The notes beneath the pieces are model-generated. The model worked only from the letters and a program-made list of their open reading frames with translations, was not told the DNA's origin and searched no databases. Source: Larkinella sp049445795 (GTDB lineage Bacteria > Bacteroidota > Bacteroidia > Cytophagales > Spirosomataceae). From it: DNA of 64,000 nucleotides. The position numbers were made by a program, and so were the translations under genes. The stretch lies in the NCBI RefSeq assembly GCF_049445795.1, contig NZ_JBMSDT010000005.1, positions 310,001 through 374,000 on the forward strand. Direction: 5' to 3'. Positions 1-8,477 of the stretch are shown here, piece after piece. The stretch's first letter is position 1. Each line of letters opens with the position of its first letter.

Positions 1-171
1 GCCCGGATGATGGGGGGCGGTTTTGGCGGCTGCACGCTGAACCTGGTCGCACGGGATGTCACGGATGCCTTCGTCGCCCGGATGAGTCAGGCTTATTCTA
101 AAGCATTTAACATTGAACTGAAAAGCTATCCGGTGCGGATTACAGATGGGACGTCGGTGTTGTTAATTTAA
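1..171 (+). CDS. galK: Galactokinase, C-terminal end (partial)
   Basis: Only the last 56 codons lie in the window; the gene begins upstream. The frame opens with RMMGGGFGGCTLNLV, the glycine-rich third motif of GHMP-family galactokinases, which helps form the ATP site, and ends at a TAA. Galactokinase phosphorylates galactose to galactose-1-phosphate at the entry to the Leloir pathway in the cytoplasm. The G+C-rich codon use matches the bulk of the window and contrasts with the AT-rich DNA directly downstream. Another GHMP kinase is possible, but the GGGFGG-C pattern is typical of GalK. Confidence 0.85.
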   Translation, partial: ARMMGGGFGGCTLNLVARDVTDAFVARMSQAYSKAFNIELKSYPVRITDGTSVLLI

Positions 172-177
172 GTTTTT

Positions 178-198
178 GCGGCTATTTAGTCGCTTTTT
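178..198 (+). terminator. Intrinsic terminator of galK
   Basis: A 7-bp stem (GCGGCTA with TAGTCGC, one G-T pair) and a tiny loop are followed by TTTTT, seven bases after the galK stop codon. Confidence 0.65.
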
Positions 199-513
199 CG
201 ATGGCGACTTGCTTCCTTAATTCGTCTGATAAGCTGCTAAATGAGCGACATTATTTCCAATTTATTTTCTCCTTGATAATTGTTTAAATTTTTAATAAAT
301 AGAATCTTAATCCTCTATTTATAAGAGCAAAATCGCACATATAACTAAAGAAAACTCTGAATTTTGAATGTACAAACTATGGTGAATTTTGTTTGTTTTT
401 ATCATCTTATAATAGGAATAGGTATGAATAGGTCCTTGAAATAAATATGTTAATCATATATGGAATAAGTTAGAGATAAACATTTTCAGTAAGTGTTCGA
501 TGATATTTCAATC

Positions 514-554
514 TTTTTATTGAGTAAATAGCTTAGGTGTTTACTCAATAAAAA
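514..554. repeat. Perfect 15-bp inverted repeat in AT-rich DNA
   Basis: Arms TTTTTATTGAGTAAA (514-528) and TTTACTCAATAAAAA (540-554) are exact reverse complements around an 11-nt spacer. The T run is on the outer 5' side and the A run on the 3' side, the opposite of a bidirectional terminator, so this may be a mobile-element end or a protein-binding site rather than a terminator. Confidence 0.6.
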
Positions 555-1505
555 ACTGCCTCAAAAGCACAAGCTTTAGTAGCGTGAATAATAAATCTTC
601 GCTTTCATAAAAGTGCCGGATAAAAATCCCAATCGAAAATAGCATACTCCCCTAGTTAAGTTAAGGGCCTCTGTGTAAAATAGTAAAGTCAAGAATACAA
701 GTTATAGTTCAATATCCAACTTGCAGGGAGGCTAGGGGAGCTAAAAAAGGTAATTGAACCACAAAAGGATCGAAAGAAACAAAGCCAAAAACAACGATTA
801 GCGTATTTTCAGCTCATGAAAAGAGGGGATGCTGCCCCAGTTGGGCAGTCATTGCGCATGCTATTCGCCTTATCTGTTGGCAATTTAGCTATTTTCGCCA
901 TACGTGCTGTTGTTTGAATTAGCTCAAAACAACTTGAAGGGCTTGCTTGTTTGAGCGTGGGTGTTAATGTCAACAGATTCGTGACGACACTGAGCTCTAG
1001 GCAGGCCCGACCTGAGCCAGCCGGTAAAGGCCGTCATCTTGATAGCGAACTTTATAAAGAACATGGTGTTATTGAAAAGCTAACGCTCGACGGGTTGGAC
1101 TAGAAGTCTTATGTAGTGCATTATGAGACGAACGCCGAGAATTGGCGCTTATTCTGTCAAATGTCTTTGTAGTATTTTATGAAATAAAATCTTAGACAAG
1201 CTCACCGTTAAAGTTCATTCGATAACTTAATTGAGAAATATTTTTTATTAAGTAGCGAAAAATGGAAAAAGATATTTAGTTTCAATGTACATTAGAAAGA
1301 ATTCGTGTTTAGAGCTTAAACATCCTTCATCCTTGAAGGGTAAAATAAGTATATATTCATTAGTTGTGTTATTGCCATTTTATGTCAGTATAAAAAACTT
1401 AATAGCTTGCCAAAATAAGTTTCTGTTTTACCTATCCCTGCTTATTGCATACAGAAATATCAGCAAATTAATATCTATGATTGTTGTACATCTAATTACT
1501 CTATA

Positions 1506-2603
1506 ATGCCTGTTTCGCGTGTTCCAGATCGTCCACCAAGTGTTTTGCCCCTTCCTAATCAGCTAGACAGACCGCTTTGGTCAGTGATGATACCAACATA
1601 TAACTGTTCTGAATTTTTAAAAGAAACATTAGAAAGCGTTTTATATCAGGCTATGGACCCTGATGTGATGCAAATTGAAGTTGTTGATGATGCCAGTACG
1701 GATGCTGACGTCGAGGCTATTGTGAACACCATCGGGAAAGGACGGATCAAGTATTTTCGTCAGCCTGAGAACAGAGGTAGTTTACGGAATTTTGAAACAT
1801 GTCTTAACCGGGCTCAGGGCCATCTGGTCCATTTGCTGCACGGTGACGATAGGATCGGAGATAATTTTTATTCAAAGTTTACAAATTTGTTTCAACGGTT
1901 TCCGGAAGCAGGCGCTGCTTTCTGTAACTATTACACAATCAATCCGGAAGGCAGAAGAGTAGGTGTTGGGAAGATACAAGCAGAAAAAGAAGGGATTATA
2001 GATGATTTTTTTTTACAAATAGCTCATTATCAAAGGATTCAATACGTGGCTATGGTCGTTAAGCGATCTGTCTACGAGCATTTAGGTGCTTTTTATGGTG
2101 TGACGTATGGCGAAGACTGGGAGATGTGGGCTCGTATTGCCAAACATTATTCGATATGTTATACTCCTCAGGTATTAGCAGAATATAGGTTCCATAATAA
2201 ATCTATTTCCAGCCAAAAATTCAGTTCAGGGCAAGTATTGGAAGATTTAAGTGTAGTTATTAATACTATCAGCCATTCTGTACCTGATAAAAATAAAAAG
2301 AAATTTTGGTATAAATCAATGGAACATTATACCCGGTTTCATTTGCAGATTATTTTCAATATCTGGCAGATCGATGGCAACCTAACTTACTTGATTACAC
2401 AAATACGGAAAACTCTGAAGTTATATTCAAGTGTATTTATATTTTTTTTCATTGTTAAACTTTTTATAAAGAAGGGAGTAAAAAAACTTTTATCACCATT
2501 AAAGATAGGTAAGACTGTTCGGACAACTGGAAAGATGAGTAGTAGAGAAATCGAACAATTGTCGTATCTTAAACTCAAAGACGATTGTCATGAAGAAAAC
2601 TAA
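1506..2603 (+). CDS. Family 2 glycosyltransferase
   Basis: A 365-aa GT-A fold glycosyltransferase that probably moves a sugar from a nucleotide donor during surface polysaccharide or glycan synthesis at the cytoplasmic face of the membrane. The N-terminal domain shows SVMIPTYN (26-33), the nucleotide-binding pair VVDDAST (D61-D62), the metal-binding LHGDDR (D114-D115) and a GEDWEMW acceptor/base motif near 202-208. A hydrophobic stretch around 310-325 followed by lysines suggests membrane association. Codon use is AT-rich compared with all its neighbours and it stands alone beside an AT-rich gap, consistent with horizontal transfer. Donor and acceptor cannot be told from the sequence. Confidence 0.85.
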   Translation: MPVSRVPDRPPSVLPLPNQLDRPLWSVMIPTYNCSEFLKETLESVLYQAMDPDVMQIEVVDDASTDADVEAIVNTIGKGRIKYFRQPENRGSLRNFETCLNRAQGHLVHLLHGDDRIGDNFYSKFTNLFQRFPEAGAAFCNYYTINPEGRRVGVGKIQAEKEGIIDDFFLQIAHYQRIQYVAMVVKRSVYEHLGAFYGVTYGEDWEMWARIAKHYSICYTPQVLAEYRFHNKSISSQKFSSGQVLEDLSVVINTISHSVPDKNKKKFWYKSMEHYTRFHLQIIFNIWQIDGNLTYLITQIRKTLKLYSSVFIFFFIVKLFIKKGVKKLLSPLKIGKTVRTTGKMSSREIEQLSYLKLKDDCHEEN

Positions 2604-2770
2604 TTTTCCCAGCGCTCCGGGGCGGTTTGAATAACAGGACAGCCAACCTATTGGACGCCAAATTTAGTTTCTATTCTAGGTGTCGTCAAGTTATCTTGTC
2701 AGAAGATAGCATGGTCCATATCACAAAGCTAATAATAATCAGCTCAATCTGTCTGTAAATTAGTAAAGAA

Positions 2771-4279
2771 TTACTCCTTCCACCGCCACTCATTGGCGAT
2801 TTGCAAGGGCGTCCGGAGGCCCTGGGCAATCAGGAAGTCGCGGGTTTTGGTGTCATCCAGGCGCTGCGTCGGGAGGTTGTCGGCGTTGGCCAGGGCGTAG
2901 AGCAGCATGGCCGAATAGCGGACGGTATTTTTCAGTTGATCCTTATTGACCAGATTGAGGTTGTCACAATTGGCGTGGTAGCAGTCCAGCACATTGCGCT
3001 CCAGATGCCCACTCATGCCGACTACCGGCACGCCCTCCATCATAAACGGCTGATGGTCACTGTGTAAACCGGCCTGGTTGGTCAGGGTATTCTGAAAAGC
3101 CGGTTCTACCTGTTTGATGGTTTCGCCCACTTCGGTCAAAAAGGGCATCATCTCGCTTCGTCCGAAGGCATTCAGTCCGCTGGGATCGTTGGTCATGTCG
3201 AGGTTCAGCACATACCGCACCTTGTCGAGCTGACCGGTTTTCTTCAACTCCTCCACCAGACTCCGTGACCCAAGCAGCCCTTGCTCTTCGCCCATGAACA
3301 TGACGAACTCAATGGTGCGCTTGGGCTTCAGTTTCAGGGCTTTGAACGTCCGGGCAATGTCGAGCACCGAGAATGAGCCAATGCCGTTGTCGATAGCCCC
3401 CGTAGCCAGATCCCAGGAGTCGAGGTGGCCGCCGATGATGATTTTTTCGTCGGGAAATTCCGAGCCTTTCAAGGTTGCAACCACGTTGCGCGCCCGGATT
3501 TTACGGCTCACGTTGGTCATGTCGATCAAGGCGTGCAACCTTTTTTCTTCCTGCATCCACTGCCGGATTTCGTGTCCGCTTTCCATTGAAACACAAACCG
3601 ACGGAATCGGAATCAGTTTACCCGTCACGGAAGCCGTTCCCGTCAGCAACACATTACCCGGTACCAGGTTGACCATAATCACCCCGCTGGCACCGTGCTG
3701 AATTGCCAGGGCGGTTTTTTCGGAGCGGTGCAGGTTGCGGGCGCCCTTCGTCGGAGCCGCCAGCCCGATGTTCACCAGCGCAATTCTGCCTTTCAGTTTA
3801 TCTTTTACGGCCGCAAAGTCGCCTTCCAGTCCGTTACCCACGTCAACAATCTCACCCTGCACGTGTGCTTCCACGGGCGAATGTGCGAGCGAGACCACTT
3901 CTACATCCCGGAAATTATCGCTTTTGTATGGTACGACGGCCAGTGTAACGGTATCGCGCATCCACGACTCGACCTCAAACGGCGCATATTGAGTGTCTGA
4001 ATAACCGTATTGTTTCAGCAGGTTATAGGTGTACTCCTCCGCCCGGCTTCCGTTGGGGCTGCCCGTCAGCCGGTGCCCGATTCGCTTCGTGGCGTCGGCC
4101 AGAGTTTCGTAAACCCGGCTGTTCTGAAGCACGTCCTGGTTGATCTTCGCAAACACTTTTTCCAACGACGGACGGCCATTTTCGCTGTTTGTCAGTTCGT
4201 CAAATCGTCGAAGGGTGTGGGCACTGAACAAATAAATACCGCCCGAAAGCAGCAAATAAACGTAGACCTTTTTACGCAT
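2771..4279 (-). CDS. Secreted M28 family metallopeptidase (carboxypeptidase Q-like)
   Basis: A 502-aa zinc aminopeptidase/carboxypeptidase. The start is set at MRKKVYVYLLL, which begins a signal peptide; an upstream in-frame ATG at 4306 would put nine polar residues before it. A PA-like insert spans about residues 135-250. The M28 zinc site is complete: GGHLDSWD (His285), AIDNG (Asp297), MGEEQG (Glu331-332), LNLDMT (Asp361) and YHANCD (His near 435). It probably degrades dipeptides or oligopeptides in the periplasm or outside the cell. It diverges from the oligopeptidase B-like gene, so the two peptidases share a 160-bp upstream region. Confidence 0.88.
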   Translation of the reverse strand: MRKKVYVYLLLSGGIYLFSAHTLRRFDELTNSENGRPSLEKVFAKINQDVLQNSRVYETLADATKRIGHRLTGSPNGSRAEEYTYNLLKQYGYSDTQYAPFEVESWMRDTVTLAVVPYKSDNFRDVEVVSLAHSPVEAHVQGEIVDVGNGLEGDFAAVKDKLKGRIALVNIGLAAPTKGARNLHRSEKTALAIQHGASGVIMVNLVPGNVLLTGTASVTGKLIPIPSVCVSMESGHEIRQWMQEEKRLHALIDMTNVSRKIRARNVVATLKGSEFPDEKIIIGGHLDSWDLATGAIDNGIGSFSVLDIARTFKALKLKPKRTIEFVMFMGEEQGLLGSRSLVEELKKTGQLDKVRYVLNLDMTNDPSGLNAFGRSEMMPFLTEVGETIKQVEPAFQNTLTNQAGLHSDHQPFMMEGVPVVGMSGHLERNVLDCYHANCDNLNLVNKDQLKNTVRYSAMLLYALANADNLPTQRLDDTKTRDFLIAQGLRTPLQIANEWRWKE

Positions 4280-4438
4280 AGTGAGGATAACCGTATAACT
4301 GTCCAAAATAACAAAAAACCGCTGAATCCGATTCGTTCAGGATCAAAAAACTTTCCGTTTCTTTGTTCACCCGAAACCCGTCAACGATTCTTACCCAGAA
4401 CGTGTTCTTACGGTTTCGAATTCCGTTTCATTTTTTCC

Positions 4439-6511
4439 ATGACCAACGCACCATCGACCCCGACGCCCCCTAAAGCGGCCATCAAACCGACTGAACTAAC
4501 CACCCACGGCCACACCCGCATTGATGACTATTACTGGCTTAACGACCGCGAAAACCCGGACGTGATCGACTACCTGAAAGCCGAAAATGAGTATTTGGAA
4601 CAGGTGCTGGCCCCCGTCAAGGACTTTCGCGAACAGTTGTTCAACGAAATGAAAAGCCGCATCAAGCAGCAGGATGAGTCGGTGCCGTATAAGGAAGGCC
4701 ATTATTTTTATTACACCCGGTATCTGGAAGGGGGTGAGTACCCGGTTTTTTGCCGGAAACCCGGTGCGCTGGATGCCGACGAGGAGGTGATGCTGGATGT
4801 GAATGAACTGGCAAAACCGCACGCGTATTACGATGTGGCCGGGCTAGAGGTATCCGATAATGAAGAACTGGTTGCTTATGGCGAAGATACCGTCAGCCGC
4901 CGGATGTATACGCTGCGCATCAAAAACCTGAAAACCGGCGAGGTTTATCCCGACGCCATCCCGGATACGGAAGGTGGTAGTTATGCCTGGGCGGCTGATA
5001 ATCAGACGGTTTTTTACATCCGGAAAGATCCGCAGACGCTGCTGGGCTATCAGGTCTATCGCCACACGCTCGGCACTGACCCGGCGCAGGATGTGCTGAT
5101 GTTTGAGGAGCAGGACAACCAGTTTTACCTGGGCCTGGGCCGGATGAAGTCGAAGAAGTACATCGCCGTCGTTTCGGACCACAACGGCGTGGCGACCGAA
5201 TACCGGCTGCTGGAAGCCAGCAATCCTACGGGCGAGTTCGTGGTGTTTCTGCCCCGCGAAAAAGGGCACGAGTACGACGTGCAGCACCTGGAAACCACGT
5301 TTTATGTCCGCACGAACTGGAAGGCGCAGAACTTCCGGCTGATGGAGGTGAAAGAGAACAAGACCAACGACCGCTCGGCCTGGAAAGAGGTCATTCCGCA
5401 CCGGAACAATGTGTATTTGCAGCAACTCGACGCCTTCAAACACCATCTGGTGCTCGGCGAACGCAAAGACGGTTTGATGCACCTGCGCGTGATCAACCAG
5501 CAAACCAAAGACGACCACTACCTTAATTTCGGCGAACCGGCTTACGTGGCCGGCATAGGCTACAACCCGGATTTCAACACCAATATCCTGCGGTTTGGCT
5601 ACTCCTCGTTGACGACGCCCAGCTCGACCTTCGATTACAACCTGGATACGAAGGAGAAAACGCTCATGAAACAGCAGGAAGTCCTGGGCGATTTTGATCC
5701 GGCGAATTACACCTCCGAACGGTTTTTCGTGAAATCCCGCGACGGTGCGAAGGTGCCGGTATCGCTGGTGTACCGGAAAGGTACGCCGAAAGACGGCTCG
5801 GCCCCGCTGCTGCAATACGCCTACGGTTCGTACGGCTATTCGATGGACCCGACGTTTAGCTCCACCCGCCTGAGCTTGCTTGACCGGGGTTTTTTGTACG
5901 CCATCGCGCACATCCGGGGCGGGCAGGAGATGGGCCGCAAATGGTACGACAACGGCAAGATGCTGAAGAAGAAAAACACCTTCAACGACTTCGTGGATGT
6001 ATCGGCGTATCTGATCGAAAACCGCTATACCAGCGCCGACCGGCTGTTTGCGATGGGGGGCAGCGCGGGCGGTTTGCTGATGGGCGCGGTCGTGAACCAA
6101 AAACCGGAGTTGTACCGGGGCGTGGTGGCGTCGGTGCCGTTTGTCGATGTCGTCACGACGATGCTCGATGAAAGCATTCCGCTCACGACGGGCGAATTTG
6201 AAGAATGGGGCAATCCGAAAATCAAAAAATACTACGACTACATGCTGTCGTATTCGCCCTACGACAACGTGGAAGCCAAAGCGTATCCGAATATGTTGGT
6301 GATGACCGGTTTGCACGATTCGCAGGTACAGTACTGGGAACCGGCCAAATGGGTTGCCAAACTCCGGACGTTGAAAACCGATAGCAACCAGCTTTTGCTG
6401 CACACCAACCTCGAAGCCGGGCACGGGGGCGCATCGGGGCGGTTTGAAGCCCTGAAGGAAATCGCGCTGGAATACGCGTTTATGCTGAATCTGGTCGGGA
6501 TTCGGGCGTGA
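4439..6511 (+). CDS. ptrB: S9 family peptidase, oligopeptidase B-like
   Basis: A 690-aa serine peptidase of the prolyl-oligopeptidase clan that cleaves short peptides, typically after basic residues in oligopeptidase B. The start is MTNAPSTPTPP at 4439; the frame stays open further upstream but runs into the divergent M28 gene. An N-terminal beta-propeller (about 60-400) precedes the alpha/beta-hydrolase domain. The triad is visible: Ser542 in GGSAGG, Asp627 in GLHDSQ and His662 in AGHGGASGR. The RIDDYYWLNDR motif near the N-terminus is typical of the PtrB branch. There is no signal peptide, so it is probably cytoplasmic. The stop lies just before the xylB promoter. Confidence 0.9.
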   Translation: MTNAPSTPTPPKAAIKPTELTTHGHTRIDDYYWLNDRENPDVIDYLKAENEYLEQVLAPVKDFREQLFNEMKSRIKQQDESVPYKEGHYFYYTRYLEGGEYPVFCRKPGALDADEEVMLDVNELAKPHAYYDVAGLEVSDNEELVAYGEDTVSRRMYTLRIKNLKTGEVYPDAIPDTEGGSYAWAADNQTVFYIRKDPQTLLGYQVYRHTLGTDPAQDVLMFEEQDNQFYLGLGRMKSKKYIAVVSDHNGVATEYRLLEASNPTGEFVVFLPREKGHEYDVQHLETTFYVRTNWKAQNFRLMEVKENKTNDRSAWKEVIPHRNNVYLQQLDAFKHHLVLGERKDGLMHLRVINQQTKDDHYLNFGEPAYVAGIGYNPDFNTNILRFGYSSLTTPSSTFDYNLDTKEKTLMKQQEVLGDFDPANYTSERFFVKSRDGAKVPVSLVYRKGTPKDGSAPLLQYAYGSYGYSMDPTFSSTRLSLLDRGFLYAIAHIRGGQEMGRKWYDNGKMLKKKNTFNDFVDVSAYLIENRYTSADRLFAMGGSAGGLLMGAVVNQKPELYRGVVASVPFVDVVTTMLDESIPLTTGEFEEWGNPKIKKYYDYMLSYSPYDNVEAKAYPNMLVMTGLHDSQVQYWEPAKWVAKLRTLKTDSNQLLLHTNLEAGHGGASGRFEALKEIALEYAFMLNLVGIRA

Positions 6512-6513
6512 GG

Positions 6514-6544
6514 TTTGCCTAACTTCCCGCCACTGCGTACTTTG
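6514..6544 (+). promoter_or_regulatory. Putative promoter of xylB
   Basis: TTTG (6514-6517), a 20-nt spacer, then TACTTTG (6538-6544), close to the Bacteroidota pattern TTTG-N19-TAnnTTTG. It starts 3 nt after the ptrB stop and ends 29 nt before the xylB ATG. Confidence 0.55.
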
Positions 6545-6573
6545 CAGCCGTTTTAAACTGAACCCCGCGTATA

Positions 6574-8052
6574 ATGTACCTGCTTGGATTTGATGTTGGT
6601 AGTTCGTCGGTAAAAGCCTGTCTGCTCGAAGCCGAAACCGGAACGGTGGTAGCCTCCGCGTTTTTCCCCGAATCGGAAATGGCCATCGATGCCCCACAAC
6701 CCGGTTTTGCCGAACAACACCCCGATTCGTGGTGGAAAAATGCTTGTCTGGCCTCCAAAACCGTCCTGGCGAAAGCAGGCGTAAAACCGGGCGACGTAAA
6801 AGCCATCGGAATTTCGTACCAGATGCACGGGCTGGTGGTGGTCGATAAATACCAGAACGTGCTGCGGCCGTCCATCATCTGGTGCGACAGTCGGGCGGTG
6901 CCCTACGGCGAAAAAGCCTTTGAAACCGTCGGGAGGACCAAAAGCCTGCAACACCTGCTCAACTCGCCGGGCAACTTCACGGCGGCCAAACTAGCCTGGG
7001 TGAAGGAAAACGAACCGGCGGTTTTCGGCAAAATCCACAAATTCATGCTGCCCGGCGATTACCTCGCCACCCGCATGACCGGCGAAATCGTGACGACACC
7101 CTCTGGCCTGTCGGAAGGTATTCTCTGGGACTTTCAGGACGGACAACCGGCTGATTTTCTGCTGGATTACTTCGGATTCGACCCCTCGCTCGTGGCCGAC
7201 CTCAAACCGACGTTTTCGGTCCAGGGCGAACTCACGTCCAAAGCCGCTGAAGAACTGGGCCTGGCCGCCGGAACGCCGATTACGTACCGCGCGGGCGACC
7301 AGCCGAACAACGCTTTTTCGCTAAACGTGCTGGAACCCAACGAAATCGCGGCCACGGCCGGAACCTCGGGCGTCGTTTACGGCGTCAGCGATCAGGCGAA
7401 ATATGACCCGCAATCGCGCGTAAACACCTTCCTGCACGTCAGCCACACGCCCGAAGCCCCGCGTTATGGCGTTCTCCTGTGCATCAACGGCACTGGCATT
7501 CTGAATAGCTGGCTAAGGAATCAGTTGCTGCGGGGTTCGGTGAGTTACGCCGACATGAACGATCTGGCCGCCCACGCGCCCGTCGGAGCCGATGGGCTAG
7601 TGTGCCTGCCGTTTGGAAACGGGGCCGAGCGCGTCCTCGAAAACCGCGATCCGGGCGCTTCGTTCCACGGGCTGCAACTGACGCGCCACGGCCTGCCCCA
7701 CTGGATTCGGGCTGCGCAGGAAGGCATCGTGTTTGCGTTTTACTACGGCATTCAGGTCATGGAGCAGGTGGGTGTGGGCCTGAAAACCATCCGCGCCGGG
7801 GAGGCCAATATGTTCCTCAGTCCGCTTTTCCGCGACACACTAGCGAACCTGACCGGGGCCGAAATCCAGTTGTTCAACACCGACGGCGCGCAGGGAGCCG
7901 CTCGCGGGGCCGGTCTGGGACTCGGTATTTACAAAAACCGGGAGGAAGCGTTTGTCGGCCTGAAAGTCACCCGGACCATCGAACCCGACATGCGGGCGCA
8001 GGAAGCCTACCGAGGTGCCTATGGGAAGTGGCTCAGCGCGCTGAAAAGCTGA
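6574..8052 (+). CDS. xylB: Xylulokinase
   Basis: A 492-aa FGGY-family sugar kinase that phosphorylates D-xylulose to xylulose-5-phosphate for the pentose phosphate pathway. The N-terminal ATPase fold begins GFDVGSSSVKA (5-15). The second domain carries GDQPNNAFSL and TAGTSGVVYG, the adenosine/phosphate-binding region typical of XylB, and the substrate motif YQMHGLVV is present near residue 80. Length matches the family. No xylose isomerase, transporter or xylose regulator is adjacent, so the gene is separated from the rest of the pathway here. Other FGGY kinases are possible but less likely. Confidence 0.88.
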   Translation: MYLLGFDVGSSSVKACLLEAETGTVVASAFFPESEMAIDAPQPGFAEQHPDSWWKNACLASKTVLAKAGVKPGDVKAIGISYQMHGLVVVDKYQNVLRPSIIWCDSRAVPYGEKAFETVGRTKSLQHLLNSPGNFTAAKLAWVKENEPAVFGKIHKFMLPGDYLATRMTGEIVTTPSGLSEGILWDFQDGQPADFLLDYFGFDPSLVADLKPTFSVQGELTSKAAEELGLAAGTPITYRAGDQPNNAFSLNVLEPNEIAATAGTSGVVYGVSDQAKYDPQSRVNTFLHVSHTPEAPRYGVLLCINGTGILNSWLRNQLLRGSVSYADMNDLAAHAPVGADGLVCLPFGNGAERVLENRDPGASFHGLQLTRHGLPHWIRAAQEGIVFAFYYGIQVMEQVGVGLKTIRAGEANMFLSPLFRDTLANLTGAEIQLFNTDGAQGAARGAGLGLGIYKNREEAFVGLKVTRTIEPDMRAQEAYRGAYGKWLSALKS

Positions 8053-8056
8053 TTTT

Positions 8057-8090
8057 AAACGGATTTACACAGATTAATAAAAATCCGTTT
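8057..8090. terminator. Inverted repeat / probable terminator after xylB
   Basis: A perfect 10-bp stem, AAACGGATTT (8057-8066) with AAATCCGTTT (8081-8090), around a 14-nt loop, beginning 4 nt after the xylB stop. There is no long T run, so it may be a retention hairpin or weak terminator. Confidence 0.5.
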
Positions 8091-8142
8091 AATCCGTCCA
8101 ATCCATGTTCCTACCTTTATTCTATAAAAAATATAGATTTAG

Positions 8143-8174
8143 TTTGGATATTAAAAAACGGCCCTGCATCTTTG
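8143..8174 (+). promoter_or_regulatory. Putative promoter of the SAM riboswitch transcript
   Basis: TTTG (8143-8146), a 20-nt spacer and CATCTTTG (8167-8174) fit the Bacteroidota promoter pattern with one mismatch in the -7 box. It lies about 50 nt before the riboswitch aptamer. Confidence 0.55.
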
Positions 8175-8221
8175 CATCGTCATCTCAATTACTACACGTA
8201 GTTGTCCGGTACGCCGGTTCG

Positions 8222-8334
8222 AGATTTATACAGAAAGGGGGAGAGACAGGCTCGATGAACCCTTAGCAACTTTCCGACCGGTTTTGGAAGGAATCAGTGC
8301 TAACCTGCCTAAATGAATTAGGAACTATAAATTA
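8222..8334 (+). promoter_or_regulatory. SAM-I type (S-box) riboswitch
   Basis: An RNA element expected to bind S-adenosylmethionine and shut off expression when methionine/SAM is plentiful. Closing helix P1 is ATTTATA (8224-8230) with TATAAAT (8326-8332), a perfect pair. Between them are the conserved S-box blocks in order: the GGGGGAGAGA run, CTCGATGAACCC then TTAGCAAC, a TTCC/GGAA P3 helix, CAGTGCTAACCTGCC, and a CCTAA/TTAGG P4. Unlike a usual S-box it precedes no methionine or cysteine gene: only a 22-codon ORF and a terminator follow on this strand, and the next large genes run the other way. Confidence 0.85.
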
Positions 8335-8343
8335 ACAACCATC

Positions 8344-8412
8344 ATGAAAGCGCAAACTTCGTATCAGCGTTGTGATCCCGATCAGGACTGGCATTTAGCC
8401 CCGATCCGGTAA
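8344..8412 (+). CDS. Small ORF (22 aa) under the SAM riboswitch, function unknown
   Basis: The first ATG after the aptamer lies 11 nt past the 3' strand of P1 and opens a 22-codon frame ending in TAA, 20 nt before the terminator stem. The peptide is polar, with single Cys, Trp and His residues and the segment DPDQDWHL. I recognise no family. It could be a short functional peptide controlled by SAM, a decayed start of a lost methionine gene, or simply a chance frame in a regulatory RNA. It is the only plus-strand coding candidate in the transcript. I infer translation from position alone. Confidence 0.4.
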   Translation: MKAQTSYQRCDPDQDWHLAPIR

Positions 8413-8432
8413 TCCAAATGCTCAACCAGAAG

Positions 8433-8470
8433 GATAGCCAGCGCCCAGGTGCACTGGCTATCTTTTTTTT
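8433..8470 (+). terminator. Strong intrinsic terminator closing the riboswitch unit
   Basis: A perfect 9-bp stem, GATAGCCAG (8433-8441) with CTGGCTATC (8454-8462), probably extended inward by two pairs, is followed directly by eight Ts. The T run fixes the direction as plus. On the minus strand no T run follows, so it does not serve the facing operon. Confidence 0.88.
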
Positions 8471-8477
8471 AGCCCTT

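Larger units (their letters stand above)
172..1505. other. AT-rich gene-poor region between galK and the glycosyltransferase
   Basis: About 1.3 kb much richer in A+T than the rest of the window, with no gene I recognise. It holds the galK terminator, a perfect inverted repeat at 514-554, and two short open stretches that may be remnants: 708-917 on the plus strand (69 codons, no stop, containing an ATG at 816) and roughly 999-1100 on the plus strand. Neither resembles a family I can name. A 73-codon frame at 1285-1506 is Leu/Ile/Ser-rich, as expected of chance translation of AT-rich DNA. The composition suggests acquired and decaying DNA. Confidence 0.55.

Noticed and set aside
1285..1506. 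A 73-codon plus-strand frame before the glycosyltransferase
   Set aside because: It lies in AT-rich DNA, translates to Ile/Leu/Ser-rich sequence and has no start context or homology I can see.
4844..6697. A 617-codon open frame on the minus strand over the ptrB-xylB region
   Set aside because: It lies antisense to a clear peptidase with complete catalytic residues, and its translation is rich in Arg, His, Val and Phe, as expected from reverse reading of GC-rich codons.
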